The notes: generated from the letters alone by a model not told the origin. Shown: positions 42,753 through 55,400, numbered from the stretch's first letter. The stretch is 64,000 bases of DNA from Edaphochlamys debaryana (GCA_016858145.1 JAEHOE010000052.1:310001-374000), one strand, 5' to 3'. Program-made: numbers and translations.

Positions 42753-45249
42753 ATGTTCCCTAGTCGCGACGGCAGCTGCTCGCTGCTCGCTCCTGAGCAC
42801 AGGCACCTAACCCGACTCCCAGACCTCCTGAGCTACACGCTAGCATCCTCGGCTTATGAAGCTATCTTCAGGAGCCTCGGCCCTTGCGATCGTGCAGCTG
42901 CTCGGGGCTCATGCAGGGCTCTGCGCATTCTCATGAACGACCTGACGACCCGCCTTCGCGTCAAGTTGGAAGCGGACACGTTATTTGGAGATCTCGTCGA
43001 TGGACGGTGGCTGGAGCCCTGGCCGCGCCTCGAGGGGCTGTTTCTCAGCGCTGACTGGGCACATGCGGCCGTGGTGCCGCTGCGGAACGCGCATCTGCCG
43101 GCTCTCAAGCAGCTGGAGCTCGCATGCAAGAAGGATGCCATATCATGCGCAGCCGTGGCGACTCTGGTGGCGCGCGCGCCCCAGCTGTCGGAACTCTCGC
43201 TCTATGTCCCCCCGGCCCCCCAGCTGTCGGAACTCTCACTCTACGTCCACCCCGCCGCGCAACAGCTTTGCGACGCCCCCGCCCTCGCCGCCCTCCACCG
43301 CCTCACCTCCCTCACCGTGAGCAGCTTCGCCTGGCTGCCATACATCGCCGAGGCCGGCCTGTCCAGCCTCACCAAGCTGAACGTCGCCGGGAATGGATGG
43401 GCGTGCCCGCGCCCCAAGACCGACGCCATCGTGGCCATGCTGTCCACGCTCCCCGCGCTGCGCGAGCTCCGGCTGTCCTGCGACTTCTTCCACGAGTTCC
43501 ATGCCGCAGACGTCCACAACCTGCTGGCGGGCCTACCGACCACCGTGCAAAGCGTGTCGCTGGCTCCCGCCGCCCTGTACTCCCCGCCCCCGAACACCCG
43601 CGATGCGCAGCTGTGCGGCGACGTCGCGTTCGGCCTCTCCAACGGCTTCCTGACGTCCGTGTCCATCCACCCCGATAACACCAAGCGCGCCAAGCCCACG
43701 CCGGCCGGGCAGCTGTCGCGGTTCCTGGTCGACGCCATCCTGCCATGTCGCGCCCTGGGCCCACGCCTCGAGGTCCTGCACCTCCACGCCAGCCTCGATC
43801 TCTTCTCGGCGCACGGCAGCGCGGCAGGGGGCCTGGCTGGGGCGGCCGAGTTGCTATCGCGCTGCGCCCAAGTGGAAATTGACGAGCTGGTCGGCGGCTA
43901 CGCGGATGGCCGAGATGTAATGGACATGGCGCGGTTCGTCGGCGGCGTGCCCGGGCAGCTATCGCGACACACGGAAGGGCTCGGCCAGCTGGTGGTGGTG
44001 CTACGGAGGAGCTGCGCGGCTGGAGCTGAGGCCTCCGCTGAGGCCTTCGCTGCTGCTGGTGCGGCTTGCGGCCCGCGCGGAGCGGAGGGCACCGCCGGCG
44101 CCGTCGCCGGCGCCGGGGTGCTTCCGCCGCCCATGCCCGGCCCCGACGTCCTGCGGAGGGCCGTGCAGCGAATGACCTCGCCGCCACCGCCCATACGGAG
44201 CCAGGATGGCTCGGGAAGCAGCTGGGGCAGCAGCCCGCAGCCGGCGGCCCTCCACGGCGGGGGCTACAAGCCAGCCTTATCACCAGGGCTCGGCTCGGCG
44301 GAGGGGGCAGGGGCCGGCGCAGGCGTGGCGGCCCTTGTGCTGCGCGGTCCGGAGGTGGAGGCTGGGCTGGCTGGGCTCGGGGCCGGGCCCTGCCACCAGC
44401 GGTCCGCAGCGCTGGGCGCACTGGTGGCTCGCTGCTGCCTGCCCCTGCGGGGGGCCGCCGGTGCGGGCAGCGCATCCGCCGGCGGCGCTGCGGCTACGTC
44501 CCGTGGGGATCGCCGCCCGCTCAGGTGGGCCCGGTTCTAGCTGGTGCCAAGGAGTAGGGGCCGGTGTGATTGATGGGCGGCGGTCTACCGGTGCGGGGAT
44601 GTGCTAATGTTCGGCGGGCGTGTGCCAGGGTGAAGCCGTGGCCCCCAGGCCACGCGGAATGCGAGCTCTCCCAGCACGGGCGAACCCAACTTCCCTCACT
44701 GTTTGGCTCCCACATCTTGTAACAACCGTGCAGGTTCTGGGCGCTGCCCTCCGCGGGTGTGGTGTTGCTGGAGGCGGCCGGAACGCTCCGCCCGGAGGCA
44801 GCAGCCCCGGGCGAGGCGGCTGCGGCGGGCGTCGAGGTGCTGCCTGCGCGCGTGGGACTGGCGGAGGCGGTCACACAGGTGAGCCTCTTGTGGCGGTGCA
44901 TGCGAATTGCAGCTACACTGTGATGGGCTGCAGATGTGTGCAGGTGGGCGGGAAGCGGGCTTGATCCCACGATTGGCCCGCCCACCGAACCAGGGGCGGG
45001 AAGTGGGTTTGACGCTACGAGTGTCCCGTCCACCTATCCGCCAAAGAATTTTGCATACGCCTTGGTTCCAGCCCACATCTAAGCTCCGCACTTCCCCGCA
45101 CTTTGTCGCAGGTGCTGCAGGGCCTTTGGGATGGCACGGAGGAGGGCGGCCCCTGCTCTGGCGCGAGGGAGCTGGAGCGGCTGGCCTGGCTTCTGGAGGC
45201 GTGGGAGGGGCTGCGGGGGCTGACCCACATGGGCACTGTGGGCTGCTAG
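42753..45249 (+). CDS. F-box/LRR-like protein, tandem paralogue 2
   Basis: Exons 42753-44524, 44734-44878 and 45112-45249 join into an open 684-residue frame. The start at 42753 (MFPSRDG) was chosen because the next residues align with the module of paralogue 1; an in-frame ATG at 42603 is possible. Features shared with paralogue 1: an N-terminal helical module (DRAAARGSCRALRILMNDL), the WLEPWPRLEGLFLSADWAHAA block, leucine-rich units, a Gly/Ala-rich spacer, and the C-terminal signature VLQGLWDGTEEGG, LERLAWLLEA, GLRGL. The sequence APQLSELSLYV is directly repeated. It has one more intron than its neighbour: exon 2 corresponds to coding sequence that is unspliced in paralogue 1. A substrate-adaptor role is inferred. 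No TGTAA was seen close downstream. Confidence 0.78.
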
Positions 45250-46357
45250 GGCCTGCGGGTGGAGAGGGGGTTGCGACCCGAACAGTTTGGCGGAGAGCCT
45301 CACGGAGAACCTCGTGAGTGAACCGGCATTGATGGTTGGTACAGCGCAACATGCATTGGGGCGAGCTATGGGGAGGGGCGCGCCCGGGTTCAGGGATGGC
45401 ACCACAGTACATAAAGGGTTTCGGGGTTTCGGTCAACAGGGCCACCACATGCAGTGGTTGGTATAATGCTCAGTGCTAGCGCTGCCTCAGTCGGGATGCA
45501 ATGACCGCCACATCAAGGCCCGTCATCAAGCAAGCGGGACTCTTCGGAGTGGCCGAGGCCACTTGTGTAGCTATGTGTACTACTATAGCGGCAATGTATA
45601 CTGCATGTGTTGGTTGCTTGGGTGGAGCGTTGGCAGCATGGTACGTATCTTGGGCCCGGTTGCCTGGGTCCAATCGGCAGGATCAGGCTGGTCAGACGGT
45701 ACGCTGGGCCTGAGCTGGGCCTGGGACGGCCTGGGCGTCTAAAGAGCTGACGCATTGTGACTGCAAGTTGACAATTCTCGCCTGGGCTGGGCCTGGGCCG
45801 GGTCTGCTGTGGTAGAAGCTCACGTATCATTAACGTCACTGTTCGCCGCGCAATTTGACGTACGGAGCGCACTGGGATTACGTGGGGGGTTGGGTCAATC
45901 TGTTGAGCCGCGGGGTGAGGGCAGCCTTGTGGGGGTGTAGAGACGCAGTCTCAGGCTTGCAAGCTGGGATGCCGGACAGTCCCCGAGTCCCTGAACTGCC
46001 TGAAGGTCGAGAAGCTGTGTACACGGCCTATCGATGGCGGGAAGGGTTACAATTTTGGTCATGTTGGGCCACGGGATGCTGAAAGGGTGGCGAAGCTGAT
46101 GTGTGCAGTGCAGTTAATTGTGTAGCAACTGGTCTGGCTGAGGCTGCTGTGGGATTCAGGGGATATTGGGAGTGGTCGAAGCAATCAGCTGTTGAAGGGG
46201 AGGAGACCAGAGAGTCATGTGTGGCTGGTGGTAACGGCGCTGAGCCCTCCGGTGCCCTGGTCGGCCGGTGGGCTTGCTGAAGGAGTAACGGGCAAACAGG
46301 CTCGACAGCTAATTGCGAAGCAAAGGATTAGGAGGGGCATCTTGCCAGACAGACAGG

Positions 46358-46362
46358 TTACA
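46358..46362 (-). terminator. Polyadenylation signal TGTAA (minus strand), cyclophilin gene
   Basis: TTACA on the plus strand is TGTAA on the minus strand, about 415 bases past the cyclophilin stop. A second copy lies at 46046-46050. Confidence 0.4.
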
Positions 46363-46546
46363 TGCGCATGTTACCAGTACAGCCCGGGTGCTCAGCCTCC
46401 TAAGCCCGCCGCCCCCTCGTGCTCCCATCACTGGGGGGCCGCCCTCACACCTCGCCCCTCCTGAGCCAGCCACCAGCTGCAAGCGGCCATCGCGGCAGCC
46501 AGTCAGCCACCAGCATGTCCGATCTCATCAGCCAGACCCACCACCA

Positions 46547-46566
46547 GACAGACAGACAGACAGACC
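46547..46566. repeat. (CAGA)n microsatellite
   Basis: About five tandem CAGA units lie in the 3' flank of the cyclophilin gene. Confidence 0.85.
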
Positions 46567-46775
46567 ACCATTTCATCCGCTCTCATCCGCTCCAAAGGCG
46601 CCAGGTCGCCGACGCGCCCCGCCATCCGCGCCGCCTCATGTCCACACGCCCACAACAGGCAACATCACTTCAAGGCTCGATGCCCCGGGAATCTGCCGTA
46701 CGGTACCGGTAGCCAAGTCCCCAGTCGCCCTCCTCCGCCTGCGCTTGGCTACAACTGCAAGCCCTCCGTCGAGCC

Positions 46776-49700
46776 TCACCGCCGCCCGTCCCTGTCCCGG
46801 TCCCTGTCTCGCCGGTCCCGCTCCCGCTCCCGGTCCACGCCGCGGTCTCCGCCCCGCTCGTACCCCCGGTCCCCGCCCCTGTCCCGCTCCCTCTCGCGCT
46901 CCCTCTCCCGGCCGCCATCCCGCTCCTGCCCCCTGTCCCTCTCCCAGCCCCCATCCCGGTCCCTGTCTCGATCCCTCTCGCGTCCCCCATCCCGCTCCCG
47001 CCCACCGTCCCGCTCCCGCTCCCGCCCCCCAGCCCGCCCCCCATCCCTCTCCCAGCCCCGCTCCCGGTCACCGCCGCCCCCCGCCCCACCCCGGGGCGGC
47101 TCCCGCTCCGCCGGCCTCCCCCCGTACTCCTGACGGCTAGGGCCCCTCACCTCCCTCTCCTTCTCCCGGCCACCATCCCGCTCCCTCTCCCTCTCCCTGT
47201 CCCGTTCACGGTCGTGGTCCCGGTCAGGACCCCTCTCCCGCTCTCGCTCCTTGATGTCCCGCTCCCGGTCAGGGCCCCTCGCGTCCCGATCGCGCTCCTC
47301 CTCCCTCCGCCGCCGCTCGCCGCCCTCCCGCCCGCCCCGGCCGCCATCGTCCTCCTCCCCGCGGCCACGCTTGCCGCCGCCACCACCGCCGCCGCCACGT
47401 GCTGCTGCCGCCGCCGCCAGCATTACGTCATGATCTGCGCCCATGAGCAGCAGGTCGTGACCGCCTCCGCCTCCGCCTCCGCCACCCCTGCCGCCGCCTC
47501 CTCCACCCCTGCCGCCGCGGGGGTCCGATTTGAGCTCTAGGCGGGACTTCTGTGGTGCGGGTGGGGGGGAGAGGGGAGAAGGGGACGAGAGGGGAGAGGG
47601 GTTTGGATGACGGGAAAGTCAATCAAAGGGAGATGGGGTTATGGCCCATGAGGGTAGGTTATGGCCGTCTCTCTCAACCGTCAACCCTCCAACCGCCCAA
47701 CCGTCCCAACCAACCCAACCGCACCTCCTCCCGCTTGTGGGTCTCCGCCATGCGACCCATCGTCACGTCGCCCTTGCGCCCACCCCTAAGCGGGGGAAGA
47801 GAGGGAGGGGGGTGTTTGAAGGGGGGGTGGGAAAGGTACGGAGCAGGGGGCAGGGGTCCGGTTAGGGGCCCGACTACCCGACTGTCCGACGACAGTCCGT
47901 TAGCGCCTCAGCCGCTCCGCTCCCCATTGACCTCACCCTTCCCATATCCTTCGCACCACCTCCCATTGCGCCCCAACCAGCCCGGCCCAGTGAAGCTCAG
48001 TCGTCGAAAGATTGACACCCTCCTTCCTCCCCCAATCCCCACCCTTCCCCTCGCCCCCTCCCTCCCTCCCACCCCCTCCTCCCACCCCACTTTTTGAACT
48101 GCTTCCACAGGTGCGCCACCGACTGGCTGAAGTCCACCCGCACGCGGCGGTCGTCGATGACGGCGTTGTTCATCTTGAAGTAGGCGGCCTCGCAGGCCTC
48201 GTCGCTGGGGGTTGAGGGTATGTGTGTGTTGGGAAGGGCATGGGCATGTGTTGAGGTTGGGGTAGGGGGCTACTGGAACAGGGGGAGAGGACTCATGACT
48301 AGGTTCACAGTAGGTAGCGCTAGCGTCAGGCGGGGGAAGTGGGTTAGGCGGCCTCGCAGGCCTCGTCGCTGTGGGAAGGTGGAGGCAGCGTCAGGCGTGG
48401 GAGATGAGATGAGGGGGCGGAGGGTAGGCAGGCCAATCTTGTCGTGCAACACGCACACCGCACGAGCTGGTGATAGGAGTGTGGGCCCCGGGCCGGGAGC
48501 TGTAGCCCGCGATGAACAACAGGGCAGAAACACCGTACTGCACGGACGGGCCTTGCCGTACAGCCCGTACTCACGAGTCGAAGCCGATGAAGCCGTAGTT
48601 GAGCGAGTCGCCCGTCTTGTAGTCACGGATGATGTCGCACGACGTGACGTGGCCGAACCTGCAACCGCCAACCGCAAGGGAGGGTAGTGAAAGGTTCAGG
48701 AGGGCGGGGTGAGGCGAGCCCGGGGGGCAGGGCGTCGGGGCAAGGCAGGTAGAGGGCACCGGCCACAGACTCCCCGGGTAGAGACAGGGAAGCATGGCCC
48801 GAGACCGATCACTCCACTTGCGTGCCCTCCCTGTCTGCCTCCTTGTGCCCTGGATCCGATCCGGATCTCACCGGCTAAAGATGATCTCCAGATCTTCCTC
48901 GCACGTGACAGGGTTCAGCTTGCAGACGAAGAGCATGGAGGAGGGGGGGCTTGGCGTCTGGCGGGGGACGGGTGTGGAGCAGGGGAGGGAGGGAGCGAGG
49001 GTCAGCTGAAGAGTCGCGGAAGGACCGAGGAGGCTGGTGAGCTAAACCCTGGGCCGTGCATGTGCTTCTCCCTCCCTTTCCCTCTCCCCTTCTCCCTAGA
49101 CTCATGCGCCCCAGGCTGGTGGGGTATGCAATGCGAAGGAGCGAGCGACATGGCACAGATCCAGATCCCCGTCCAACCGATCCCAATCTGGATCCAGATC
49201 CAGATCCAGATGAGCCCACCTGCGTCCGGCAGATCCCCCACCATCTCCAGCACCACTGCCCGGTGATGCGCCTCGGCCCTCCGCGACTCCGCCTCCACCT
49301 CCTCCGCGGGTCGGGTCTCCTGGTGGGGGACCCAGTCGTCCTCCAGGCGGTCGCCCTTCAGGGGGGGGGGAGAGGCAAGAGGGGGGTTACAGGTGAAAGG
49401 GGGGGGTAGCAAGGGAGGGGCAGGACCCAGGCGGTCACCATGAGGGGGAACACGGATAGGACATGGAATGGGGCAGAGGGCAGGAAACCTCCCGCTGCCT
49501 CTTCACGTGCCTACTTCTCGCCCCTAGACGACCGCGAAGGCCCCCACCCCTCCCAGCTCCCAACCACCTCCGCCCCCACCCCTCCCAGCTGCCACGCACC
49601 TCCCCGAACTCTGGCGGCGGCGAGGCGGGGGGCATGAGCGCCTCCAGCTCGGGGGGGTCGGGGAAGGGGTCGTCCAGCACGATGGTGTGGCGGATGCTGG

Positions 49701-51626
49701 GGGGGGGGGGGGGGGAAGGGAGGAGAGAGGGGGGGGGAGGGCAGGGCAAGGGGCGAAGAAGTGGACGTGATGATGGCTACGTGCGGGGCGGGGCGGCGGA
49801 GCGGAGCAGAAGGCGGATTGATGGGCCCGCCCTCAAGGCCCAGCCCCTACCGAATGTTTTGGAAGGGCCTGCCCTCCCCTGCAGCCCCGCCCCACCCCAC
49901 CCCACCCCCACCCAATGTTGTGGAAGGGCCGCCCCTCCTCTGCCGCCCCACCACAACCCCACCGAATGTTCTGGAAGGGCCGTCCCTCGGGGTCCGCGAA
50001 GGCCTCATTGATGGCGTCGAGCACGTCCCAGCCCTCGGCCACCTGGGGGGGTGAGGGGAGGGGTGAGGGGCTGGTGAAGCATTCAGCCTCGATTATTCGC
50101 AACCCCCAGCCCTGCAAGGTTGCCGCACCTCATGACATCCCCGGTCCCTGCCCCACTTCCTCCAACCTCCCAACGGCACAGCTCCACTCCTTCTCCAGAT
50201 CTCCACCCCTTCAGCACCCAACCACCCACTCCCGCTATCCCTTAAAGCTCGTCGCAGCCAGCTTCCCCTCCCCACCCACAAAACCCCCCTGCACTTTCAC
50301 CCCCGCTACCAACTCCAGCCATCCAGACCGCTCCCCACCCACACCAGCTTTAGCACCCCACCCCACTGGCCGCCGCCGCCTACGCCACTTCCAGCTTCAG
50401 CCTTTGCCTCTACCACGCGGATACCACACGCGGAGCCACACCGTGTGCTTGCCCTGCCTCCTCCCCACCTGCCCCAACGACGTGTGCCCCATCGCCCCCC
50501 TTTCCCCCCCACCCTCCCCCCGACCTGACCAAACAGCGTTTGCTGGCCCTGCTGACCCCCTCTCCCCGGGCCCCACCTGCCCAAACACCGTGTGCTTGCC
50601 CTGCCCCCCTCCCTCCCCCCTCCTATCCTCCCTCCCCCCCGGGCCCCCACCTGCCCAAACACCGTGTGCTTGCCGTCCAGGCTGTCCAGCTCCTCCCCCG
50701 TGGTTATGTAGAACTGGGGGGCGGGGGACCGGGGGACGGGGGACGGGGAGAAGCGTAAGCGCGGGTGGATTGAGGTCCGGGGCCTGGTTCCCTGCTCCTC
50801 GTTTCCGCCTCGTCAACCCCTCCCCTTCCCTCCCCTTCTCTGGGCCCTGTGTGGCGCCAGGCGCCACACAGTGAATGCCACTGCCCCCCCTTCCCCCCTT
50901 CCCCACGCCCCCACTCCTCACCTGTGAGGCGTTCAGGCCCTCCCCGGGGGACGCCATGCCCACTACGCCCCGGCGCTTGTGCTTCAGGTGGGGCCGGACC
51001 TCGTCCTCGAAGAACCGCGCCTGATCGCCGTACATCTTGCTGCCGGGATGAGTAAGCGTGGGGAGGGTGGGGGTGAGGTGTGGAGCAGGGGGGTACGATG
51101 CGGGCTCGTGAGGTTTGATTCGCTGCAAGCAGGGAGGATGTGCACGGCCGGGGGCACGCCACCGCCAGAAGCCGGTTGGCTAAGGCACAAGGCCAAAGGA
51201 GCAGGCTGGGAGCAGGTGGCTGAAAGTTTCTCGTGAGGGTGGGTGATGGGTTGCTAGCAGGGGCCGTGACCGGCGAAAGGCGAAGGGTCGTGTGTGTCGA
51301 GGAGGGCGCGGGGGCACGCACCCGTAAATGGACGTGCCGCCCTTCCCGGTCCCCGTCGGGTCCCCCGTCTGCACGATGAAGTTTCTCTGGACATTGTGGA
51401 ACAAGCAGTTGTTGTAGTACTTGATCCTGCACGCAGAACACGAGGGTGAGGGCGCTGAGCGTAACGCGCATGCAGGTGTGCGCCGACGGCACATCGCGGA
51501 GCCCGCTTGTTCCAGTGCAGCAACGCACTTGCAGAGTTTCAGAAAGTTCTTCGTGGTAATCGGGCAGTCGTCCGTGAGCAAGTCAATGACGATGTCCCCC
51601 TTGCTGGTCTCCAGCAGCACCGCCAT
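46776..51626 (-). CDS. CYP59: Multidomain cyclophilin with RRM and charged tail (CYP59/PPIL4 type)
   Basis: Nuclear peptidyl-prolyl isomerase linking transcription and splicing in its family. Exons: 51626-51529, 51426-51322, 51039-50922, 50713-50651, 50042-49963, 49696-49600, 49355-49220, 48957-48872, 48658-48575, 48204-48091, 47785-47725, 47549-46776. Cyclophilin domain about 1-165 ([51 protein letters not shown]), then [50 protein letters not shown] and [13 protein letters not shown]. The last exon encodes 257 residues rich in Gly, then Arg-Asp/Arg-Glu dipeptides, a splicing-factor-like tail; no zinc knuckle is seen. At the exon 7-8 junction the family sequence PDADAKPP can be read only if one G of a seven-G run (48943-48949) is ignored. 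Otherwise an earlier donor (exon end 49242) restores frame but drops it. The protein is about 600 residues. Confidence 0.9.
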
Positions 51627-52419
51627 GGCTCCAGCTAGTTATTTACTTTTTACTGCATGTCGGAGCTACACAGTCCGTCCTTGCCAAGCCAGGTGGTGCA
51701 GGGTGGTGCAGGATCGAGCTCAAAACGGGTTCGGGCGAATACCTAGAGAGAGGCAGCAAGTAAGACAGTGTTGAGGCCGGTACTGGACCTTGCACGTCGT
51801 CCGCATCCACGACAGCATACACCGTGCCGAACTCGCCGCAGCCCCCGGAGGCCCGGATAGTGCTTTTGGCCTGGCCGCATCAGAATGGAGAGTACGGAGG
51901 CCGTCCCTGACGTGTACCAAGAGCCAACACACGTGCGACAGCGGCAACTCCGGCAGTGTCGACACCAGCGAGATTGGGCAGCGGCGGCGTGCCGACCCGC
52001 ACCCGCACCCGAGAAAGGATGGACCCGTATGGACCCTCTCAGTGCTGAGTTTGCTGCGCGACCCCTGCCTTCCCCTCCTTGAAGTGTCAGCTGGGCAAAC
52101 GCTATACAGACCATTGCGACAGTGGGCGGAGCTTCGCGGGGGACGGTCGCGGCATGCAGGCGGTTCGCGAAACACACGGCATTGCCGGCAGACTTCGCAA
52201 CGACACGCCCCGTCGCTAACTGCCCAGTCCTTAACACACGCTGACAGAACACTAGCCTCAAACAAAGGAGGCAATTCCGCTGTGCAAGCGGCCACCTTGC
52301 CAATTGCGCCAGGGCCTCGCTTCACGCTGACCCATAGCCCGAATCCGTAGATTTCCGAGGTGTTCTACACATCAGCAAAGCTAGAGCCACAGATCTTACG
52401 AGCGGACAGACCCTCACAA
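51627..52419. other. Divergent promoter region between cyclophilin and SRP54 genes
   Basis: No exon of a known family was found. Open frames on both strands overlap each other and look like chance in GC-rich DNA. A perfect match to a tRNA A-box on the minus strand (52302-52313) lacks a convincing B-box. Confidence 0.45.
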
Positions 52420-55400
52420 ATGCAGACCGGGCGCTCGGCAGCGCTCCGCGGAGCCGGCCAGAAACGGCTGGTGGCTCCGGTGACATCGGCGCATATGCGC
52501 GGTGCCTTCGTCCCCTTCCGACCCTCCGCCCAGGTCAGCCGCGACTCGGGCGACCATAGCGATGTACTCGCTCCCCAGCCCCACCCCTCTCGCGGGCGCT
52601 TCGCTCCGCACTTTCCTGGGTACTGGCACACGTGCGGGCCAGCGCACCTATGTCCGGGGCAACCAACCCAAACCCAAACTTTCGTGCCCATCCATCCCCT
52701 CCAGCCCCGCCGATGCGCCGTGGGGCCCGCTCTGCAGCAGCAGCGCCGGTCGCGTGGCGCCTGCGTCGCTGTGCGCGCGGCCATGTTTGACTCGCTCAGC
52801 AGCTCCATCCAGAAGGCGCAGCGCCTGATCGGTGGGTGCGGCAGGCTGCGACCCGGGCCGGGTGACTGGGTGTTGGGGCCCCTCTCTACCTCTTGTTTGG
52901 GTGAACCGGCGCGGTTGCACCTGCGGCCACGCAGTGGCTCTTGCGGTCTATTTGTTGCCTCCCTAGGATGGTGAACAGTTGGGTGTGGGTGGGGGGTGCA
53001 GGGTAGGGGACGGTGGCGAGTCGGGGGCGCGTTCGGCGGGAGCTGAGGCTGGGCAAGAGGCTGGGCAACAGTCGCCAGGTGCCCTTGGGACTCGCCTGGC
53101 TCAGGATCCCCTGTGGCTCTCATATGGCTTGGGGGTGGCTCTGTGCAGTGTGCCGTGCTGCCGTCTGTGGGTCTGATGGGTGGGTGGTGCCCGGCCTTGT
53201 GGGCGCGGGCGCGGAGGGACGACTGAGCGGGACAAAGGGAGTGGCGGCGGCGGAGGGAAGGGTGGCGTGCTAGGCGAGGGCCCCATATGTGTGTGGGGGA
53301 GGGGGCCGGCGGCGGTGACGAAGGCGCGCATTGGATCGAGCGAGGGCACCGTGGGACGTTCCAGGGCTCTGCCCGCCAGAGGGTGATGTGGGTCGCGCCG
53401 GGGAGGGCCAGGGGCTGGCTGGAGGAGCCCCAAAGGATCCCCCCGAAGGGTTTGGCGTCAGGGAGGCTGACTCAGGGAGCGCTAAGGATCTAGGAACTAG
53501 GATCTAGGTTGGCATCGGAGGTGGAGTGGGGCGGCCCTGGGGTGGGGCATGGCTGCTGGCGCTGCATTGCGGAGCGTTGCGTGGTGGGGGCGACAGGCAC
53601 CATGAGTGCTGTGGGCGTTGGACGGGGGGCCATGGTGGGGAGCACCTTGAGGAGGGCTGGAGGACAGGGCGTGAAGGTTTGGCGGTGGGGAACAGCACCA
53701 CAGCAGGCCTGGGATAGGGAGCATGGGTTTACCGTATGTGGGGACATGTCAGAAGGCAAGGCCGGGTGCAATGGCGTCAGGAGCCTGGAGCAGAGGCGGA
53801 CCTGGATCTGGGTTGCCTGCCATGGGGAGGCTGGGAGGCTGTCGATATTGACTACTGTGGGCGGATCGTGGCTTTGTGGATTGGGGGCTGGAGGATCCGA
53901 GCTGGGTCCCCTCGTGGGGTGGGGTATGGTGTGCAGGGGGTGGCCGGGGGAGGGGCTCGACTCGCGAGCCGGCTTCACCACGTCGATGTCGTCCGACCCC
54001 CTTTCCACCCCCACCCCCATCCCCCCTGGCAGGCAAGAGCGGCACCCTGACCAAGGAGAACATGAAGGATCCCCTCAAGGAGGTAGGGAGGAGGCGGGGG
54101 GGAGGGAGAGGGAGAGGGAGGCGAGCCTTTTGCACAGGAGCGGAGGGTCAGCGGTCACAACAAGCTCGGGGGCGGATTGAACGCGTCTGTGCACTGCTCA
54201 CTCACTCATTCGCGCTCCGTTGACCGCAAATCCTGGTCCGCTGAGGCCCCCGCGCCCTGCCCCTCATGCCACCCTCCCCCTCCCCCTCCCCCCCCTCCCC
54301 CTCCCCCTCCCCCTGTCAGGTCCGCCGCGCCCTGCTGGAGGCCGACGTGTCCCTCCCCGTGGTGCGGCGCTTCATCAAGAAGGTCGAGGAGCGGGCGCTG
54401 GGGACCAAGGTGGGGGGGAAGGGGGGTTGGGGGGAGGGGGGAGGGGCTAAAGGCAGGGGGTTGGGAGGAGGGGTCTAGGGGCAGGGGTTTGAGAGAGTGC
54501 GGAGGAGGAAGGGGAGGGGTTGGGCGGTTACGAGGAGGGGGGGAGTGGCGGCGTGGGGATACGGATTGGCAGCAAGGGGTCGGGTCCCGGTCGTCCTCGG
54601 GTTCCCCTTACCTCTCCCCCCTCCCCCCCTCCCCCCCCTGTCAGGTCCTGGACGGTGTCACCCCCGACACCCAGTTCATCAAGACCGTCTCCAACCCTCC
54701 CTCCCCCTCCCCCCCTTACCTCTCCCTCCCCCCCTCCCCCCCCTGTCAGGTCCTGGACGGTGTCACCCCCGACACCCAGTTCATCAAGACCGTCTCCAAC
54801 CCTCCCTCCCCCTCCCCCCCTTACCTCTCCCTCCCCCCCTCCCCCCCCTGTCAGGTCCTGGACGGTGTCACCCCCCGACACCCAGTTCATCAAGACCGTC
54901 TCCAACCCTCCCTCCCCCTCCCCCCCTTACCTCTCCCTCCCCCCCTCCCCCCCCTGTCAGGTCCTGGACGGTGTCACCCCCCGACACCCAGTTCATCAAG
55001 ACCGTCTCCAACCCTCCCTCCCCCTCCCCCCCTTACCTCTCCCTCCCCCCCGCCCCCCCCTGTCAGGTCCTGGACGGTGTCACCCCCGACACCCAGTTCA
55101 TCAAGACCGTCTCCAACGAGCTCATCGACCTCATGGGCGGGGGCGTGGGCGCCAAGGACCTGGAGCCGGGATTCCCGCAGATCATCCTCATGGCAGGACT
55201 GCAGGTGCGCGTGTGCTGTACGGCAGGGTGCTGTGCCGTACGGCCGGGCGCTGTGCTGCAGGGTGCACGGTGCTGTGCTGTACGGCAGGGTCCACGGTGC
55301 TGTGCGGGGCGTGCGACCACACGGTCGGACAGGGCGCTGCAGACCGCCGCTTTCGTTCGCGTGGCAAGGATCCCTTCGCCAGCGCTCCCGGCCAGCACTC

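Larger units (their letters stand above)
45250..46775. other. Convergent intergenic region between F-box/LRR-like paralogue 2 and cyclophilin gene
   Basis: This is 3' flank on both sides. It contains a CAGA microsatellite (46547-46566) and minus-strand TGTAA motifs at 46358-46362 and 46046-46050. No exon is supported. Confidence 0.5.

Noticed and set aside
46313..47540. Plus-strand proline/arginine-rich frames opposite the cyclophilin tail
   Set aside because: They mirror the RD/RE/RG-coding exon on the minus strand. The minus-strand frame continues from a conserved cyclophilin-RRM protein.
51720..52350. 200-codon overlapping frames on both strands between the cyclophilin and SRP54 genes
   Set aside because: Both strands are open over the same bases, with no family motif and no signal for a start. 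This is expected by chance in GC-rich DNA.
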